From assembly GCA_902780405.1 (NCBI GenBank), contig CACZFI010000008.1, forward strand, positions 1 to 64,000: a DNA stretch of 64,000 nucleotides, read 5' to 3'. Made by a program: the position numbers and the translations under genes. A model generated the notes under the pieces. It had not been told where the DNA came from, did not search any database, and saw only the letters and a program-made list of their open reading frames with translations. Each line of letters begins with the position of its first letter. Position 1 is the stretch's first letter. Positions 17,959 to 26,812 of the stretch are shown one piece after another. This DNA is from an uncultured Lachnospiraceae bacterium. Its GTDB lineage: Bacteria > Bacillota > Clostridia > Lachnospirales > Lachnospiraceae.

Positions 17959-19119
17959 ATGCAGATCACTTTGTGCAGATGGGGCAGCGCCATGGAAAAG
18001 GGCGTCAAACGCGGGCTCAATGCCCTCGGGATTTCCTGCTCGGATTTTCGCCGGGAGATTTCAGATTATGATACGGACCGTGCCTATATGGATGCACTCT
18101 CCGAGCATCTTCTTGCCAACAGGGACTCAGACCTTGTTATGTCCGTAAACTATATCCCCGTTGTCGCCATGGTCTGTAAGGCGCATAAAATTCCGTATAT
18201 TTCCTGGGTGGTTGACTGTCCCTGTCTGACGCTTTACTCAAGTACCGTCTCCTATCCGACCAATTTCATCTTTCTTTTCGACAGACAGCAGCACGCAAAA
18301 TTTGAGGCGGAGAATCCCGGTCATATCTTTCACCTGCCCCTCGCCTTCGATCCCGCAGTCGCCCGTGATCTTTCCCTATCCGACGCCGACAGGAAAAAGT
18401 ACGGTTGTGACATCTCCTTCGTCGGTGCGCTCTACAAGAAGCGCTGCCAGTACGATAAGGTTGCCGGCAAGCTCCCCGATTACATCCGCGGCTATGTGGA
18501 AGGACTGATCGCCTCCCAGAAGAACGTCTTCGGCTACAACCTCCTTGCCGACTCCATTGACGAAAAGTGGGCTTATGAGTTTATGAAATACGCCGATTTT
18601 CATGTGCTCGACAATTACAGAAAGGACTACCGCGAATTTATCGCGGACTACTTTATCGGATACAAATGTACACAGGAGGAGCGCATCGGTATCATGCGTG
18701 CGGTCTCCGGGCTCGGAAAGACCTGCCTTTTTACCACGGATGACACGAAGGAGTTTCCCGAGATCAACAACTGCGGGATCGCCGACACATTTGCCGTGAT
18801 GCCGAAGGTCTTTGCTTTAAGCCGGATCAATCTGAACATCACACTTCGCTCCATCTCCTCAGGCATCCCGCTCCGCTGCTTTGACATTATGGGCGCCGGC
18901 GGATTCCTGCTTTCGAATTATCAGCCGGAACTTTCGGAACATTTCATCGGCGGAGAAGAACTCGTGATGTACTCAAGTATGTCGGATCTGTTAGACAAAG
19001 TATCGTACTACTTAGAACACGAAGACGAGCGGCGCGCCATCGCAGCCGCCGGGCAGAAGAAAGTGCTGGAAGAATTTACGTTTGAACATCAGTTAAAGAA
19101 CATGTTTGAAATGCTATAA
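17959..19119 (+). CDS. CgeB/DUF3880-type glycosyltransferase (paralogue)
   Basis: 386 residues from ATG 17959 with GGAAAGGAG before it; the frame is open far upstream but only antisense to the GT2 gene. The same motifs occur as in the gene at 15541-16713: MQITLCRWGSAMEKGVKRGL, ISWVVDCPCLTLYSSTVSYP, then GIPLRCFDIMGAGGFLLSNY and DERRAIAAAGQKKV. The pair flank the GT2 gene on opposite strands, which suggests an inverted duplication that has since diverged. Sugar and acceptor unknown. Confidence 0.8.
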   Translation: MQITLCRWGSAMEKGVKRGLNALGISCSDFRREISDYDTDRAYMDALSEHLLANRDSDLVMSVNYIPVVAMVCKAHKIPYISWVVDCPCLTLYSSTVSYPTNFIFLFDRQQHAKFEAENPGHIFHLPLAFDPAVARDLSLSDADRKKYGCDISFVGALYKKRCQYDKVAGKLPDYIRGYVEGLIASQKNVFGYNLLADSIDEKWAYEFMKYADFHVLDNYRKDYREFIADYFIGYKCTQEERIGIMRAVSGLGKTCLFTTDDTKEFPEINNCGIADTFAVMPKVFALSRINLNITLRSISSGIPLRCFDIMGAGGFLLSNYQPELSEHFIGGEELVMYSSMSDLLDKVSYYLEHEDERRAIAAAGQKKVLEEFTFEHQLKNMFEML

Positions 19120-19120
19120 A

Positions 19121-19149
19121 AAACCGGGAGGCAGAAAGCCTCCCGGTAA
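19121..19149. terminator. Two-way terminator between CgeB GT and nhaC
   Basis: ACCGGGAGGC, AGAAA loop, GCCTCCCGGT. It is followed by TTTTTTA on the minus strand (nhaC side) and AATTCTTTATT on the plus strand. Confidence 0.9.
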
Positions 19150-19153
19150 TTCT

Positions 19154-20806
19154 TTATTCTGGGCTCGATGTGCGCGCTTGTTTTCTCCGTACACCCGCAC
19201 GGATCACCAGAAGCGTTCCGAGCATCAGCACGATGGCGACCGGAAGCGCGATCATCGCATTCGGGACAAAACCGGCGACCACATAGGAAGCCGCACTCAC
19301 GCCCGCCACGGTCAGCGCATACGGCAGCTGCGTCGCCACGTGCGTCACATGATCGCAGTGCGCGCCCGCACTTGCCATGATCGTCGTATCGGAGATCGGT
19401 GAGCAATGATCGCCGCACACGGCGCCTGCCATGCAGGCCGATATGCATACCACACCGACCGGATCGGTCAGCGGGAATACACTCATGGTGATCGGGATCA
19501 GGATGCCGAAGGTGCCCCAGCTTGTACCCGTGGAAAAGGACAGTCCGCATGCGATCAGGAATACGATCGCAGGCAGGAAAGTCGAAAAGCTTCCCGCGGA
19601 TTTTTTCACCAGTTCACCGACATAGTCCGCAGCGCCCAGGCTGTCCGTCATCATCTTTAAGCTCCATGCGAATGTAAGGATCAGTATCGCCGGAACCATG
19701 GACTTAAATCCCTCGGGGATGCAGTCCGCCATAGTCTTAAACTTTAATACGCGTCGGAACAGGTAGTAGATCACCGTGATCACCAGGGTCACCGCCGAAC
19801 CGAGCATAAGTCCCACCGAAGCATCCGAATTCGAGAAAGCATCGACAAAGTTTTCGCCTTCAAAGAAGCCGCCGGAGTAGATCATACCCACAATACAGGA
19901 AGCGATGAGGACCACGATCGGAAGGATCAGATCGATCACCTTGCCTCTGGGATTCGCCTCCGCAGAGAGCTCATCCGCCATACTCTTCACGCCGGAGAAG
20001 ATGTCTCCCTTCTCTTTCGCATTGGTCTCGTGCTTTGCCATAGGGCCGTAGTCCGTACCGGTCACGGTCAGGAAGATCATCATCACGATGGTAAGGATCG
20101 CGTAGAAGTTAAAAGGGATCGCACGGATAAACAGGTACAGTCCGTTCCCGTCCGTCACATACGAGGATACTGCTGCCGCCCAGGAAGAAACCGGTGCGAT
20201 AATACAAACCGGAGCCGCCGTCGCATCGATCAAATACGCCAACTTTGCCCGTGAGATCTTGCTCTTGTCACTTACCGGACGCATCACGGAGCCCACCGTC
20301 AGGCAGTTGAAATAGTCATCGATAAAGATCAGCACACCCAAAGCCACGGTCGCAAGCTGTGCACCCGCGCGGCTCTTCATATGTTCGGAAGCCCACCTGC
20401 CGAAGGCCGCCGATCCGCCCGCCTTGTTCATCAGTGCCACCATAATACCGAGGATCACGAGGAACACAAGGATACCCACATGGGACGGATTCGCAAGCGA
20501 AGCCACGATACCGTCATTAAATGCATGTGTCAGCGTTCCCTCAAAGTCAAAGTTCGCATAAAGAAGCGCTCCGACCACGATCCCGACGAAGAGCGACGTA
20601 TAAACCTCTTTTGTGATCAGGGCCAGCACGATCGCGATCACCGGCGGAAGCAACGCCCAGGGCGTCATATAAAACTTCGAAGACATATCCACAGCTTCCG
20701 CAGCTTCCTCTGCCTCCTCCGCAAAGACCGTAAGGGTCGCTGCCGAGAAGGAAAGCATTACGGCAAATATTGTAAGTATCCATCTGGTAGGTTTTTTGTT
20801 TTGCAT
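19154..20806 (-). CDS. nhaC: Na+/H+ antiporter, NhaC family
   Basis: 550 residues with about twelve hydrophobic segments; the first (ILTIFAVMLSFSAATLTVFA) may be a signal-like helix before an Ala/Glu-rich stretch. Conserved segments include GALLYANFDFEGTLTHAF, GVLIFIDDYFNCLTVGSVMR and GDHCSPISDTTIMASAGAHC, the last being a strong NhaC-family signature. It exports sodium in exchange for protons, which fits a sodium-coupled ATP synthase. AAGGAG precedes the ATG. Its start follows the mazF stop by 13 bases. The first 550 bases of this unit occur again at 21765-22314. Confidence 0.92.
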   Translation of the reverse strand: MQNKKPTRWILTIFAVMLSFSAATLTVFAEEAEEAAEAVDMSSKFYMTPWALLPPVIAIVLALITKEVYTSLFVGIVVGALLYANFDFEGTLTHAFNDGIVASLANPSHVGILVFLVILGIMVALMNKAGGSAAFGRWASEHMKSRAGAQLATVALGVLIFIDDYFNCLTVGSVMRPVSDKSKISRAKLAYLIDATAAPVCIIAPVSSWAAAVSSYVTDGNGLYLFIRAIPFNFYAILTIVMMIFLTVTGTDYGPMAKHETNAKEKGDIFSGVKSMADELSAEANPRGKVIDLILPIVVLIASCIVGMIYSGGFFEGENFVDAFSNSDASVGLMLGSAVTLVITVIYYLFRRVLKFKTMADCIPEGFKSMVPAILILTFAWSLKMMTDSLGAADYVGELVKKSAGSFSTFLPAIVFLIACGLSFSTGTSWGTFGILIPITMSVFPLTDPVGVVCISACMAGAVCGDHCSPISDTTIMASAGAHCDHVTHVATQLPYALTVAGVSAASYVVAGFVPNAMIALPVAIVLMLGTLLVIRAGVRRKQARTSSPE

Positions 20807-20822
20807 GGTAACTCCTTCTTAC
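20273..20822. repeat. 550-bp duplicated segment, intact copy
   Basis: From TACCGGACGCATCACGGA to the GTAAGAAGGAG just inside the mazF stop. It matches 21765-22314 with no length difference and only scattered substitutions. Confidence 0.9.
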
Positions 20823-21130
20823 ACGTAGTCAAATATACTCTGTATCGCATCCGTCACCTCGATAATCTGAGGCATATCGATTCGGTCCAGCGGTTTCCAG
20901 TTTCTGGCCCGCAAATCAATCAACCTCATCTTCTCGCAATGTGCCAAACCACTTGTTTTGCTTTTACAGAGCACAACCGGAAGATGCAACGGCCCCGCCT
21001 CGCCTTCCAAATAGATCGGAACAGCGATCACTTGCTTTGTACTGTTGAAGATTTCCTTGCTGGTCACAAGTACCGGAAGCTTCAACCCCTCGATTCTTAT
21101 AATATCTCCCTGATGTACGGAAGCTTGCAT
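20819..21130 (-). CDS. mazF: MazF/PemK-family toxin endoribonuclease
   Basis: 103 residues from ATG 21130, which overlaps the antitoxin stop (TGATG); GGGAGG lies seven bases upstream. The PemK/MazF fold is suggested by HQGDIIRIEG, PVLVTSKEIFN, VIAVPIY and SGLAHCEKMRLIDLRARN. Such toxins cut mRNA at short motifs until bound by MazE. Its stop codon also marks the border of the nhaC duplication. Confidence 0.85.
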   Translation of the reverse strand: MQASVHQGDIIRIEGLKLPVLVTSKEIFNSTKQVIAVPIYLEGEAGPLHLPVVLCKSKTSGLAHCEKMRLIDLRARNWKPLDRIDMPQIIEVTDAIQSIFDYV

Positions 21131-21372
21131 CACCACGCCTCCCTTCCGACATCTTCACCCCAATCGAACTCTCCATCCGGGCAAAGTTTTCCGCCGTATG
21201 CAGCCACACGCTCTTCCAGTGTCTTGTGCCGATGTTGTGCGGTAATACTGATACGACCGCTTGATGCCGAAATATCAAACACGTCCTCCGGTTTGAATCC
21301 CGCTGTCTTTAGAATCTCTTTTGGAATCCGAAACGCAAAACTGTTTCCCCAGGGTTTTAATTGAACATCCAT
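21130..21372 (-). CDS. mazE: MazE/AbrB-family antitoxin
   Basis: 80 residues. The N-terminal SpoVT/AbrB DNA-binding fold is plain (LKPWGNSFAFRIPKEILKTA ... DVFDISASSGRISIT). The acidic C-terminus (LEERVAAYGG, FDWGEDVGREAW) is the usual toxin-binding tail. It should repress its own promoter, which overlaps a perfect inverted repeat. Confidence 0.88.
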   Translation of the reverse strand: MDVQLKPWGNSFAFRIPKEILKTAGFKPEDVFDISASSGRISITAQHRHKTLEERVAAYGGKLCPDGEFDWGEDVGREAW

Positions 21373-21392
21373 GTCATCACCGCCTTTTCATT

Positions 21393-21431
21393 GTATATAC
21401 TCAGTATATACTTTGCAGGACATACTGTCAA
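21393..21431 (-). promoter_or_regulatory. mazEF promoter and operator
   Basis: TTGACA (21431-21426), 17-bp spacer, TATACT (21408-21403). A perfect palindrome GTATATACT-G-AGTATATAC (21411-21393) covers the -10 and start region, as expected for MazE autoregulation. Confidence 0.85.
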
Positions 21432-21472
21432 TATCACCGAAATTCCGATCAAAGCGAACAGCAACCTCATCC

Positions 21473-21764
21473 TCAGGGAGTATAAATCTCAATCATCCCC
21501 TCCGCGTCCTTCTCATATTCTTTCAGGAATACTTCGCGGTACTTATCATACTTTGAGAGATTCGAAAAGCCGCAATCATGTACGCACCAAGTCTTCGGCT
21601 GGTATGGGATCATAATCCCGTAGCCGGCACGATGAAACTCCATACACTGCGACGCATCATAGAAATCCCATGCATCAAAGAGATCCTCCCTCCACGGAAG
21701 GTCATACTGCGTCGCAAGAAGCAATCCGTCGCACAACAGCCCGTCAACCGCCTTGTTCTCAGGA
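21473..21764 (-). pseudogene. 3' remnant of GT2 glycosyltransferase
   Basis: The frame LLCDGLLLATQYDLPWREDL ... EFHRAGYGIMIPYQPKTWCV, ending EIYTP, is highly similar to the middle of the 593-residue GT2-methyltransferase at 26807-28588 (around its CDGLLLATQYDLPW segment). It has no start of its own: the frame enters directly from the end of the truncated nhaC copy at 21765. It is a C-terminal fragment of a GT2 gene left by a rearrangement. Confidence 0.8.
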
Positions 21765-22298
21765 TACCGGACGCATCACGGAACCCACCGTCAGGCAGTT
21801 GAAATAGTCATCAATAAAGATCAGCACGCCCAAAGCCACGGTCGCAAGCTGTGCACCCGCGCGGCTCTTCATATGTTCGGAAGCCCACCTGCCGAAGGCC
21901 GCCGATCCGCCTGCCTTGTTCATCAGTGCCACCATAATGCCGAGGATCACGAGGAACACAAGGATGCCCACATGGGACGGATCCGCAAGTGAAGCCACGA
22001 TACCGTCATTAAATGCATGTGTCAGCGTTCCCTCAAAGTCAAAGTTCTCATAAAGAAGCGCTCCGACCACGATCCCGACGAAGAGCGACGTATAAACCTC
22101 TTTTGTGATCAGGGCCAACACGATCGCGATCACCGGCGGAAGCAACGCCCAGGGCGTCATATAAAACTTCGAAGACGCATCCACCACCTCCGCAGCTTCC
22201 TCTGCCTCCTCTGCAAAGACCGTAAGGGTCGCCGCCGAGAAGGAAAGCATCACGGCAAATATTGTAAGTATCCATCTGGTAAGTTTTTTGTTTTGCAT
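21765..22298 (-). pseudogene. Truncated nhaC copy (N-terminal 179 codons)
   Basis: This repeats the first 178-179 codons of the intact nhaC with a few substitutions (for example Leu for Pro at residue 6, Glu for Ala in ALLYENF). The similarity stops at SVMRPVS, where a TGA arises from the joined GT remnant (stop spans 21759-21761). Only the signal-like helix and the first four or so membrane segments would be made, so it is very likely non-functional as an antiporter. Confidence 0.9.
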
Positions 22299-22314
22299 GG
22301 TAACTCCTTCTTAC
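21765..22314. repeat. 550-bp duplicated segment, truncated copy
   Basis: Same length as 20273-20822. The right border is the GTAA at the hepT stop, exactly as the other copy borders the mazF stop. Confidence 0.9.
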
Positions 22315-22706
22315 TCCGTCAGCCAGTTCTTTTGCAGTGTCTCGTCCAATTCCCGAAACATGTTGTAGTAGGTTTCCTTTGTCGCATTCACAATGTCCAA
22401 CGCCACTTCTTTTTTGTATGCATGTGCGACATTGTTACGAGACACCAAAGCATCAAGCCATGCTTCTTCATCCCCAATCATGCCGGCGGAATACGCCAGT
22501 TTGATGATCTGTTTCGGTGAACCGGTCTTGCTCTCATCAAATCCATTGTCTTCCAGTATCTCTTTCATGGCCTTCCACGATTGTTCGAAGCAGATCGAAA
22601 ACAACGCCACCAAGCCGGTTAAAACCACATTTTCATACGGTGCATCATAGTTGTAAATGTCTTTCAGATTCAGAAGTGCACTCTGAAAATTCTCATACTT
22701 TTTCAT
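22311..22706 (-). CDS. hepT: HEPN toxin (HepT-like) of MntA-HepT system
   Basis: 131 residues from ATG 22706 with GGGAGA upstream. The all-helical fold contains RNNVAHAY, the RX4HXY motif of HEPN ribonucleases. It overlaps mntA by 14 bases. In characterised type VII systems MntA adds AMP to the tyrosine of this motif and silences the toxin. The truncated nhaC copy starts 13 bases after its stop. Confidence 0.87.
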   Translation of the reverse strand: MKKYENFQSALLNLKDIYNYDAPYENVVLTGLVALFSICFEQSWKAMKEILEDNGFDESKTGSPKQIIKLAYSAGMIGDEEAWLDALVSRNNVAHAYKKEVALDIVNATKETYYNMFRELDETLQKNWLTE

Positions 22707-22995
22707 AGATCGTTCTCCCGTCACGCTCGATGGATTCTCTGAGCGCCTCATCCCTGCATATCCCCATATCGACGATATCAAACATCAAAAGCGTGCTTGT
22801 CTCTTCATCAACCATTAACGTAAAGTCCGTGACCTGCCCCCCGTAAACCGCAAGATCGATATCACTTCGCTCCTTGAAGTCCCCTCTGGCTCTCGAACCG
22901 AACAAAACCACACGATCCACCTGACACCGGTTCGCAATGTCTGCAATCTCGTTTATTACGTTTTCTTTAATTCCTGTTGCCTGTTGTGTGATCAT
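22693..22995 (-). CDS. mntA: MNT-domain nucleotidyltransferase antitoxin
   Basis: 100 residues. The polymerase-beta nucleotidyltransferase signature GSRARGDFKERSDIDL (GSx10DxD) lies near residue 33. This small adenylyltransferase is the antitoxin for the adjoining HEPN toxin. It follows ugd by about 30 bases on the same strand. Confidence 0.88.
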   Translation of the reverse strand: MITQQATGIKENVINEIADIANRCQVDRVVLFGSRARGDFKERSDIDLAVYGGQVTDFTLMVDEETSTLLMFDIVDMGICRDEALRESIERDGRTIYEKV

Positions 22996-23024
22996 AAGTG
23001 CAGATCCTCGTATTTGTATAAACC

Positions 23025-24269
23025 CTAATCACATCCGAACAAATCGCGTGTGTAGACCTTCTCTTTTACATCCTCCAAACCGGGATCGTAACGATTCGCT
23101 ATGATCACCTCGGACATTTCCTTGAACTTTTGCAGATCATTCACAATCCTGCTGCCGAAAAATGTCGAGCCGTCGGGAAGCGTCGGTTCGTACACGACCA
23201 GTTCCGCACCTTTCGCCTTGATCCGCTTCATAACGCCCTGAATACTGCTTTGTCGAAAGTTGTCGGAATTGGTTTTCATCGTCAGCCGATAAACACCGAT
23301 TACAACCTGATGCTCAATCTCACAATCAAACAGATTACTCTCACCGTAGCTGTAGTAGCCTGCTTTCTGAAGCACACGATCGGCGATAAAATCCTTTCTC
23401 GTTCGGTTTGCCTCAACAATTGCATGAATCAGGTTTTGCGGCACTTCTTTGTAATTCGCCAACAGCTGCTTCGTATCCTTGGGCAGGCAGTATCCGCCGT
23501 ATCCAAACGAGGGGTTGTTGTAATGCTCTCCGATTCTCGGATCGAGGCACACGCCTTCAATAATGTTCTTTGTATCCAGGCCCTTCAATTCGGCATAGGT
23601 ATCCAGTTCGTTGAAGTAGCTCACGCGCAGTGCCAGGTACGTGTTGGCAAACAGTTTCACGGCCTCCGCCTCGGTTGTACCCATAATCAGAACAGGTATG
23701 TCTTCCTTGATCGCCCCTTCGGCCAGAAGCTCTGCAAATGTATCGGCAAAGCCGGCTGCATCCGCATCTCCCCGGTTCGTCCCGACCACGATTCTGGACG
23801 GATAAAGGTTATCGTAAAGCGCCTTGCTCTCCCGCAGAAACTCCGGGCTGAACAGAATCCGAAGCTTCGGATTCGATGCCTGCAGTTTCTCGGTAAACCC
23901 AACCGGAACAGTTGATTTGATCACAATGCACGCATCCGGATTCGTATCGGAAACCATACGGACTACCGACTCCACCGACGAGGTATCGAAATAATCCTGT
24001 CTGCTGTCATAGTTGGTCGGTGTCGCCACGATCACGTATTCCGCATCGCGATACGCAGCTTCGGCATCTGTCGTTGCGGTCAGCCGGAGTGTATCCTTCT
24101 TCAGATACTCTTCGATTTCCTTATCCGCAATCGGAGACTGCCTTCTGTTGATCATCTCCACTTTCTCGCGCACAAGATCGACAGCAACAACATCATTATG
24201 CTGCGCAAGCAGTACAGCCAGTGACAAACCCACATATCCGGTTCCGGCAATTGCAATTTTCCTGTTCAT
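23025..24269 (-). CDS. ugd: UDP-glucose 6-dehydrogenase (nucleotide-sugar dehydrogenase)
   Basis: 414 residues. The N-terminal NAD-binding fold starts [20 protein letters not shown]. The central region has [12 protein letters not shown] and [17 protein letters not shown]. The catalytic cysteine lies in [22 protein letters not shown]-terminal UDP-binding fold follows (IIANRYDP near the end). It oxidises a UDP-sugar, most likely UDP-glucose to UDP-glucuronate, for surface polysaccharide. It has its own promoter at 24319-24347. Confidence 0.92.
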   Translation of the reverse strand: MNRKIAIAGTGYVGLSLAVLLAQHNDVVAVDLVREKVEMINRRQSPIADKEIEEYLKKDTLRLTATTDAEAAYRDAEYVIVATPTNYDSRQDYFDTSSVESVVRMVSDTNPDACIVIKSTVPVGFTEKLQASNPKLRILFSPEFLRESKALYDNLYPSRIVVGTNRGDADAAGFADTFAELLAEGAIKEDIPVLIMGTTEAEAVKLFANTYLALRVSYFNELDTYAELKGLDTKNIIEGVCLDPRIGEHYNNPSFGYGGYCLPKDTKQLLANYKEVPQNLIHAIVEANRTRKDFIADRVLQKAGYYSYGESNLFDCEIEHQVVIGVYRLTMKTNSDNFRQSSIQGVMKRIKAKGAELVVYEPTLPDGSTFFGSRIVNDLQKFKEMSEVIIANRYDPGLEDVKEKVYTRDLFGCD

Positions 24270-24318
24270 AACATCTCACCCTCACCAAGCTGTTTCCGTG
24301 TCATCTTACACTTCGATC

Positions 24319-24370
24319 ATTATAGCAAATCCACCTTTTGTTTTCAATTACACACGCTTTATGGTAAAAT
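24319..24370. promoter_or_regulatory. Divergent promoters of ugd and SGNH-like gene sharing one -35
   Basis: Minus: TTGAAA (24347-24342), 17 bp, TATAAT (24324-24319), reading ugd. Plus: the same hexamer read as TTTCAA, 17 bp, TAAAAT (24365-24370), reading the gene at 24398. Both cannot be occupied together. Confidence 0.7.
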
Positions 24371-24397
24371 GAGAAATCATAATTTGAGGTGGAGCGT

Positions 24398-25711
24398 ATG
24401 AATATCGGAAATGATTTGGATTTTCATCTGAATGCTGTCGCAGACGGTTCTCTTTCAACTGATGAACGTCTGTCGTCACTGTCTTTCGTATTGGATTACA
24501 TTTGCAACACCAATCACCCGAATGAATACGCCATTACGACGATCACGCTTCTGCTTGATCTGCTTGAAGACCCAAGCGACCACGAGGATGAAATCATCCA
24601 TCTGACACAGGAAGTGCGTCAAGTGTTATCTCTTCCTGCCACTCCGGAATTCTCTGTCGTACTTTCCGCCGAGAACCAGCTTTATCAGTATATAAAAAAG
24701 CATTTTTCCGACAAATGGTTTATCGTCCCTTTATCGAATGTTTGCCTGCGCAACCTCGGTGATTACGATTTCTATATCAAGACCGATGAAACCGACTTTC
24801 CCCGCACGCTTTACGCCAAGGCGGGAAACGCTGTCTTTCTCGATCTCTACCGGGTATGCTACTACGAATTTCTCTGTTATCCCATGACCTACGATGTCTA
24901 TCTTCGCTATAAGGAAAGCATTACCGCTGCCGACACCCTGATTACCGGCATGTCCTACATTCGCAACGCTTTGCTTCCGGAGTTTCTCCCCGGCAAGGTA
25001 TGCAATATTTCCAACAGCTCACAGGACCTGTATTATGATCTTCATTGTTTTAAGGATGCCATCCGCAGGAATCCGAACATCCGTCACGTGGTCATAGGTC
25101 TTGCACCCTACTCACTCCGCTACGACCTGTCTCTCACCAAAAATGAGAGCGAGCGACTTCGTCTGTTTTACTATCAAGCAAGGTTCGGTGACACGCACAA
25201 CAACACCGACCTGCGAGATGCGTTACAGAACTACGGCAAAATGTACGAGCAGTGCATCCGGCTTTTCGGAGAGGACGCTCTCGATGCCATATACGCAAGC
25301 CTTGTTTCCGACGACGTTATCCAAAGCGAGCGAAAGTCCAACCTTCTGTTCCGGCCCGAGAACCTGATCCCCGCCGAGATTGCACAGATGGAAGCCAAAT
25401 ACAAAAAGCCATATCCGGAAACACTTGCGGAAAACAAATCCATCCTGCGTGAGTACATGCAGCTTGCTTCATCCAAGGGTATCCGCATTTCCGTCTTTAT
25501 TCCCCCGTACTCAGACTGGTACAGGGAACGCTGGGATATTTCCTACCTGAATGAACTGAATGGTTTTCTCTCCGTTCTTTCCCAGGACTACGATTTTGAT
25601 ATCATAGACGGTTCTGCACTCACGTTGCCGAACGAATGCTTCGGCGATTACGCACACTTAAACAGAATCGGGGCAGCCCACATTGCAGCAATGATCTCGG
25701 AATACTTCTAA
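24398..25711 (+). CDS. SGNH/GDSL-like hypothetical protein
   Basis: 437 residues from ATG 24398 (GGTGGAG upstream). I do not recognise a named family with certainty. No signal peptide or membrane segment is seen. The second half has features of an SGNH hydrolase fold: TLITGMSYIRNALLPEF near the start of the domain, a central HVVIGLAPYSLRYDL strand, and near the end FGDYAHLNRIGAAHIA, which resembles the DxxH block (here Asp-Tyr-Ala-His). The first 130 residues are helical and unassigned. Context with phosphocholine and sugar genes suggests an O-acyl transfer or esterase role, but that is inference. Confidence 0.5.
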   Translation: MNIGNDLDFHLNAVADGSLSTDERLSSLSFVLDYICNTNHPNEYAITTITLLLDLLEDPSDHEDEIIHLTQEVRQVLSLPATPEFSVVLSAENQLYQYIKKHFSDKWFIVPLSNVCLRNLGDYDFYIKTDETDFPRTLYAKAGNAVFLDLYRVCYYEFLCYPMTYDVYLRYKESITAADTLITGMSYIRNALLPEFLPGKVCNISNSSQDLYYDLHCFKDAIRRNPNIRHVVIGLAPYSLRYDLSLTKNESERLRLFYYQARFGDTHNNTDLRDALQNYGKMYEQCIRLFGEDALDAIYASLVSDDVIQSERKSNLLFRPENLIPAEIAQMEAKYKKPYPETLAENKSILREYMQLASSKGIRISVFIPPYSDWYRERWDISYLNELNGFLSVLSQDYDFDIIDGSALTLPNECFGDYAHLNRIGAAHIAAMISEYF

Positions 25712-25729
25712 AAAGAAAGGACCCTCGCC

Positions 25730-26812
25730 ATGGATACAAACGAATCGGTAATGGAACAAATCTACGACAAACTAAACGCATACATCGAAAAACTGATCAA
25801 CGGTCTTTCAAATGCATCGCTTCAACCCAAGGACATTCCGCTGGAGAACCTTTGCTCCATCATATACACACACTTTGTATCCGATGACAGCATCCTTGAC
25901 ACAACGACTGCATTCCAGGACAGCATTACGTCACTTCTGACGCTTTTGGAAAAGTCCATGAATGAAGGAAACGAAATGAATTGTGTTTCCTTATTGAAAA
26001 CACTTTCTCAGAGTTTGAAATTCTTCGTTCTTCAGGAAAAATGCAAAGCACTCCAGTCCTATTACTTTAATCAAAAAAAATCCTTCACCGCATATGCTCA
26101 CATGCAGTACGACCGCCACATGTCAGTGCTAAATCCGTCATCCGACAATCTTTTCTCCGGGCGAGGTGTGGTTTACACGGCAATCACAGGAGGTTACGAT
26201 CACTTGCATGATCCCGCCTTCGTAGATCCGAGCCTTGATTATGTATGCTTTACCGACAGTTCCACTATCAAATCGAATGTTTGGCAAATAAAACAAATCG
26301 AAAACCCGAATAATCTTGACAACATACGTCTGGCCAGGCGGCACAAGATCATGTGCACCGAATACGTGGGTGAGTACGATTATTCAATTTGGGTCGATGG
26401 AAAGGTTCAGATTATTGGCGATTTAAAAGAATTGATTCATACATATCATAAGGGTTCCCCTCTTCTATGCTTTCCTCATTTTGTTCGTGACTGCATATAC
26501 GATGAGGCTAACGCATGTGTAAATGCGAAAAAAGGGAATTTTTTGGAAATCGAAAAGCAGGTTGCTCAATATAAAAACTCCGGCTACCCGGCTCACAACG
26601 GATTAATTGACAGCTGTATTCTTTTCCGTTCCCATCATGCCAACGCATTAGAAAAACTCATGTCGGCATGGTGGAACGAAGTTCAAACACAAAGCACAAG
26701 AGATCAGTTAAGTTTTAACTACGTGTGCTATACACAGGGTTTTAATTACGATCTGTGCAATCTTTACTCAGAAGACAACCCTTACACACAAGTCAGGAGC
26801 CACTTACTATAA
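25730..26812 (+). CDS. DUF616/TOD1-like glycosyltransferase-type protein
   Basis: 360 residues; AAAGGA lies upstream of the ATG. The C-terminal 220 residues (VVYTAITGGYDHLHDPAFVD, DYVCFTDSS, DNIRLARRHKIMCTEYVGEY, DYSIWVDGKVQI, SCILFRSHHANALEKLMSAW) match the GT-A-like fold of DUF616/TOD1 proteins. The Asp in WVDGK is the likely metal/sugar-nucleotide residue. The N-terminal 130 residues are helical and unassigned. It follows the SGNH-like gene by 18 bases and its 3' end overlaps the convergent GT2-methyltransferase by six bases. Confidence 0.7.
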   Translation: MDTNESVMEQIYDKLNAYIEKLINGLSNASLQPKDIPLENLCSIIYTHFVSDDSILDTTTAFQDSITSLLTLLEKSMNEGNEMNCVSLLKTLSQSLKFFVLQEKCKALQSYYFNQKKSFTAYAHMQYDRHMSVLNPSSDNLFSGRGVVYTAITGGYDHLHDPAFVDPSLDYVCFTDSSTIKSNVWQIKQIENPNNLDNIRLARRHKIMCTEYVGEYDYSIWVDGKVQIIGDLKELIHTYHKGSPLLCFPHFVRDCIYDEANACVNAKKGNFLEIEKQVAQYKNSGYPAHNGLIDSCILFRSHHANALEKLMSAWWNEVQTQSTRDQLSFNYVCYTQGFNYDLCNLYSEDNPYTQVRSHLL

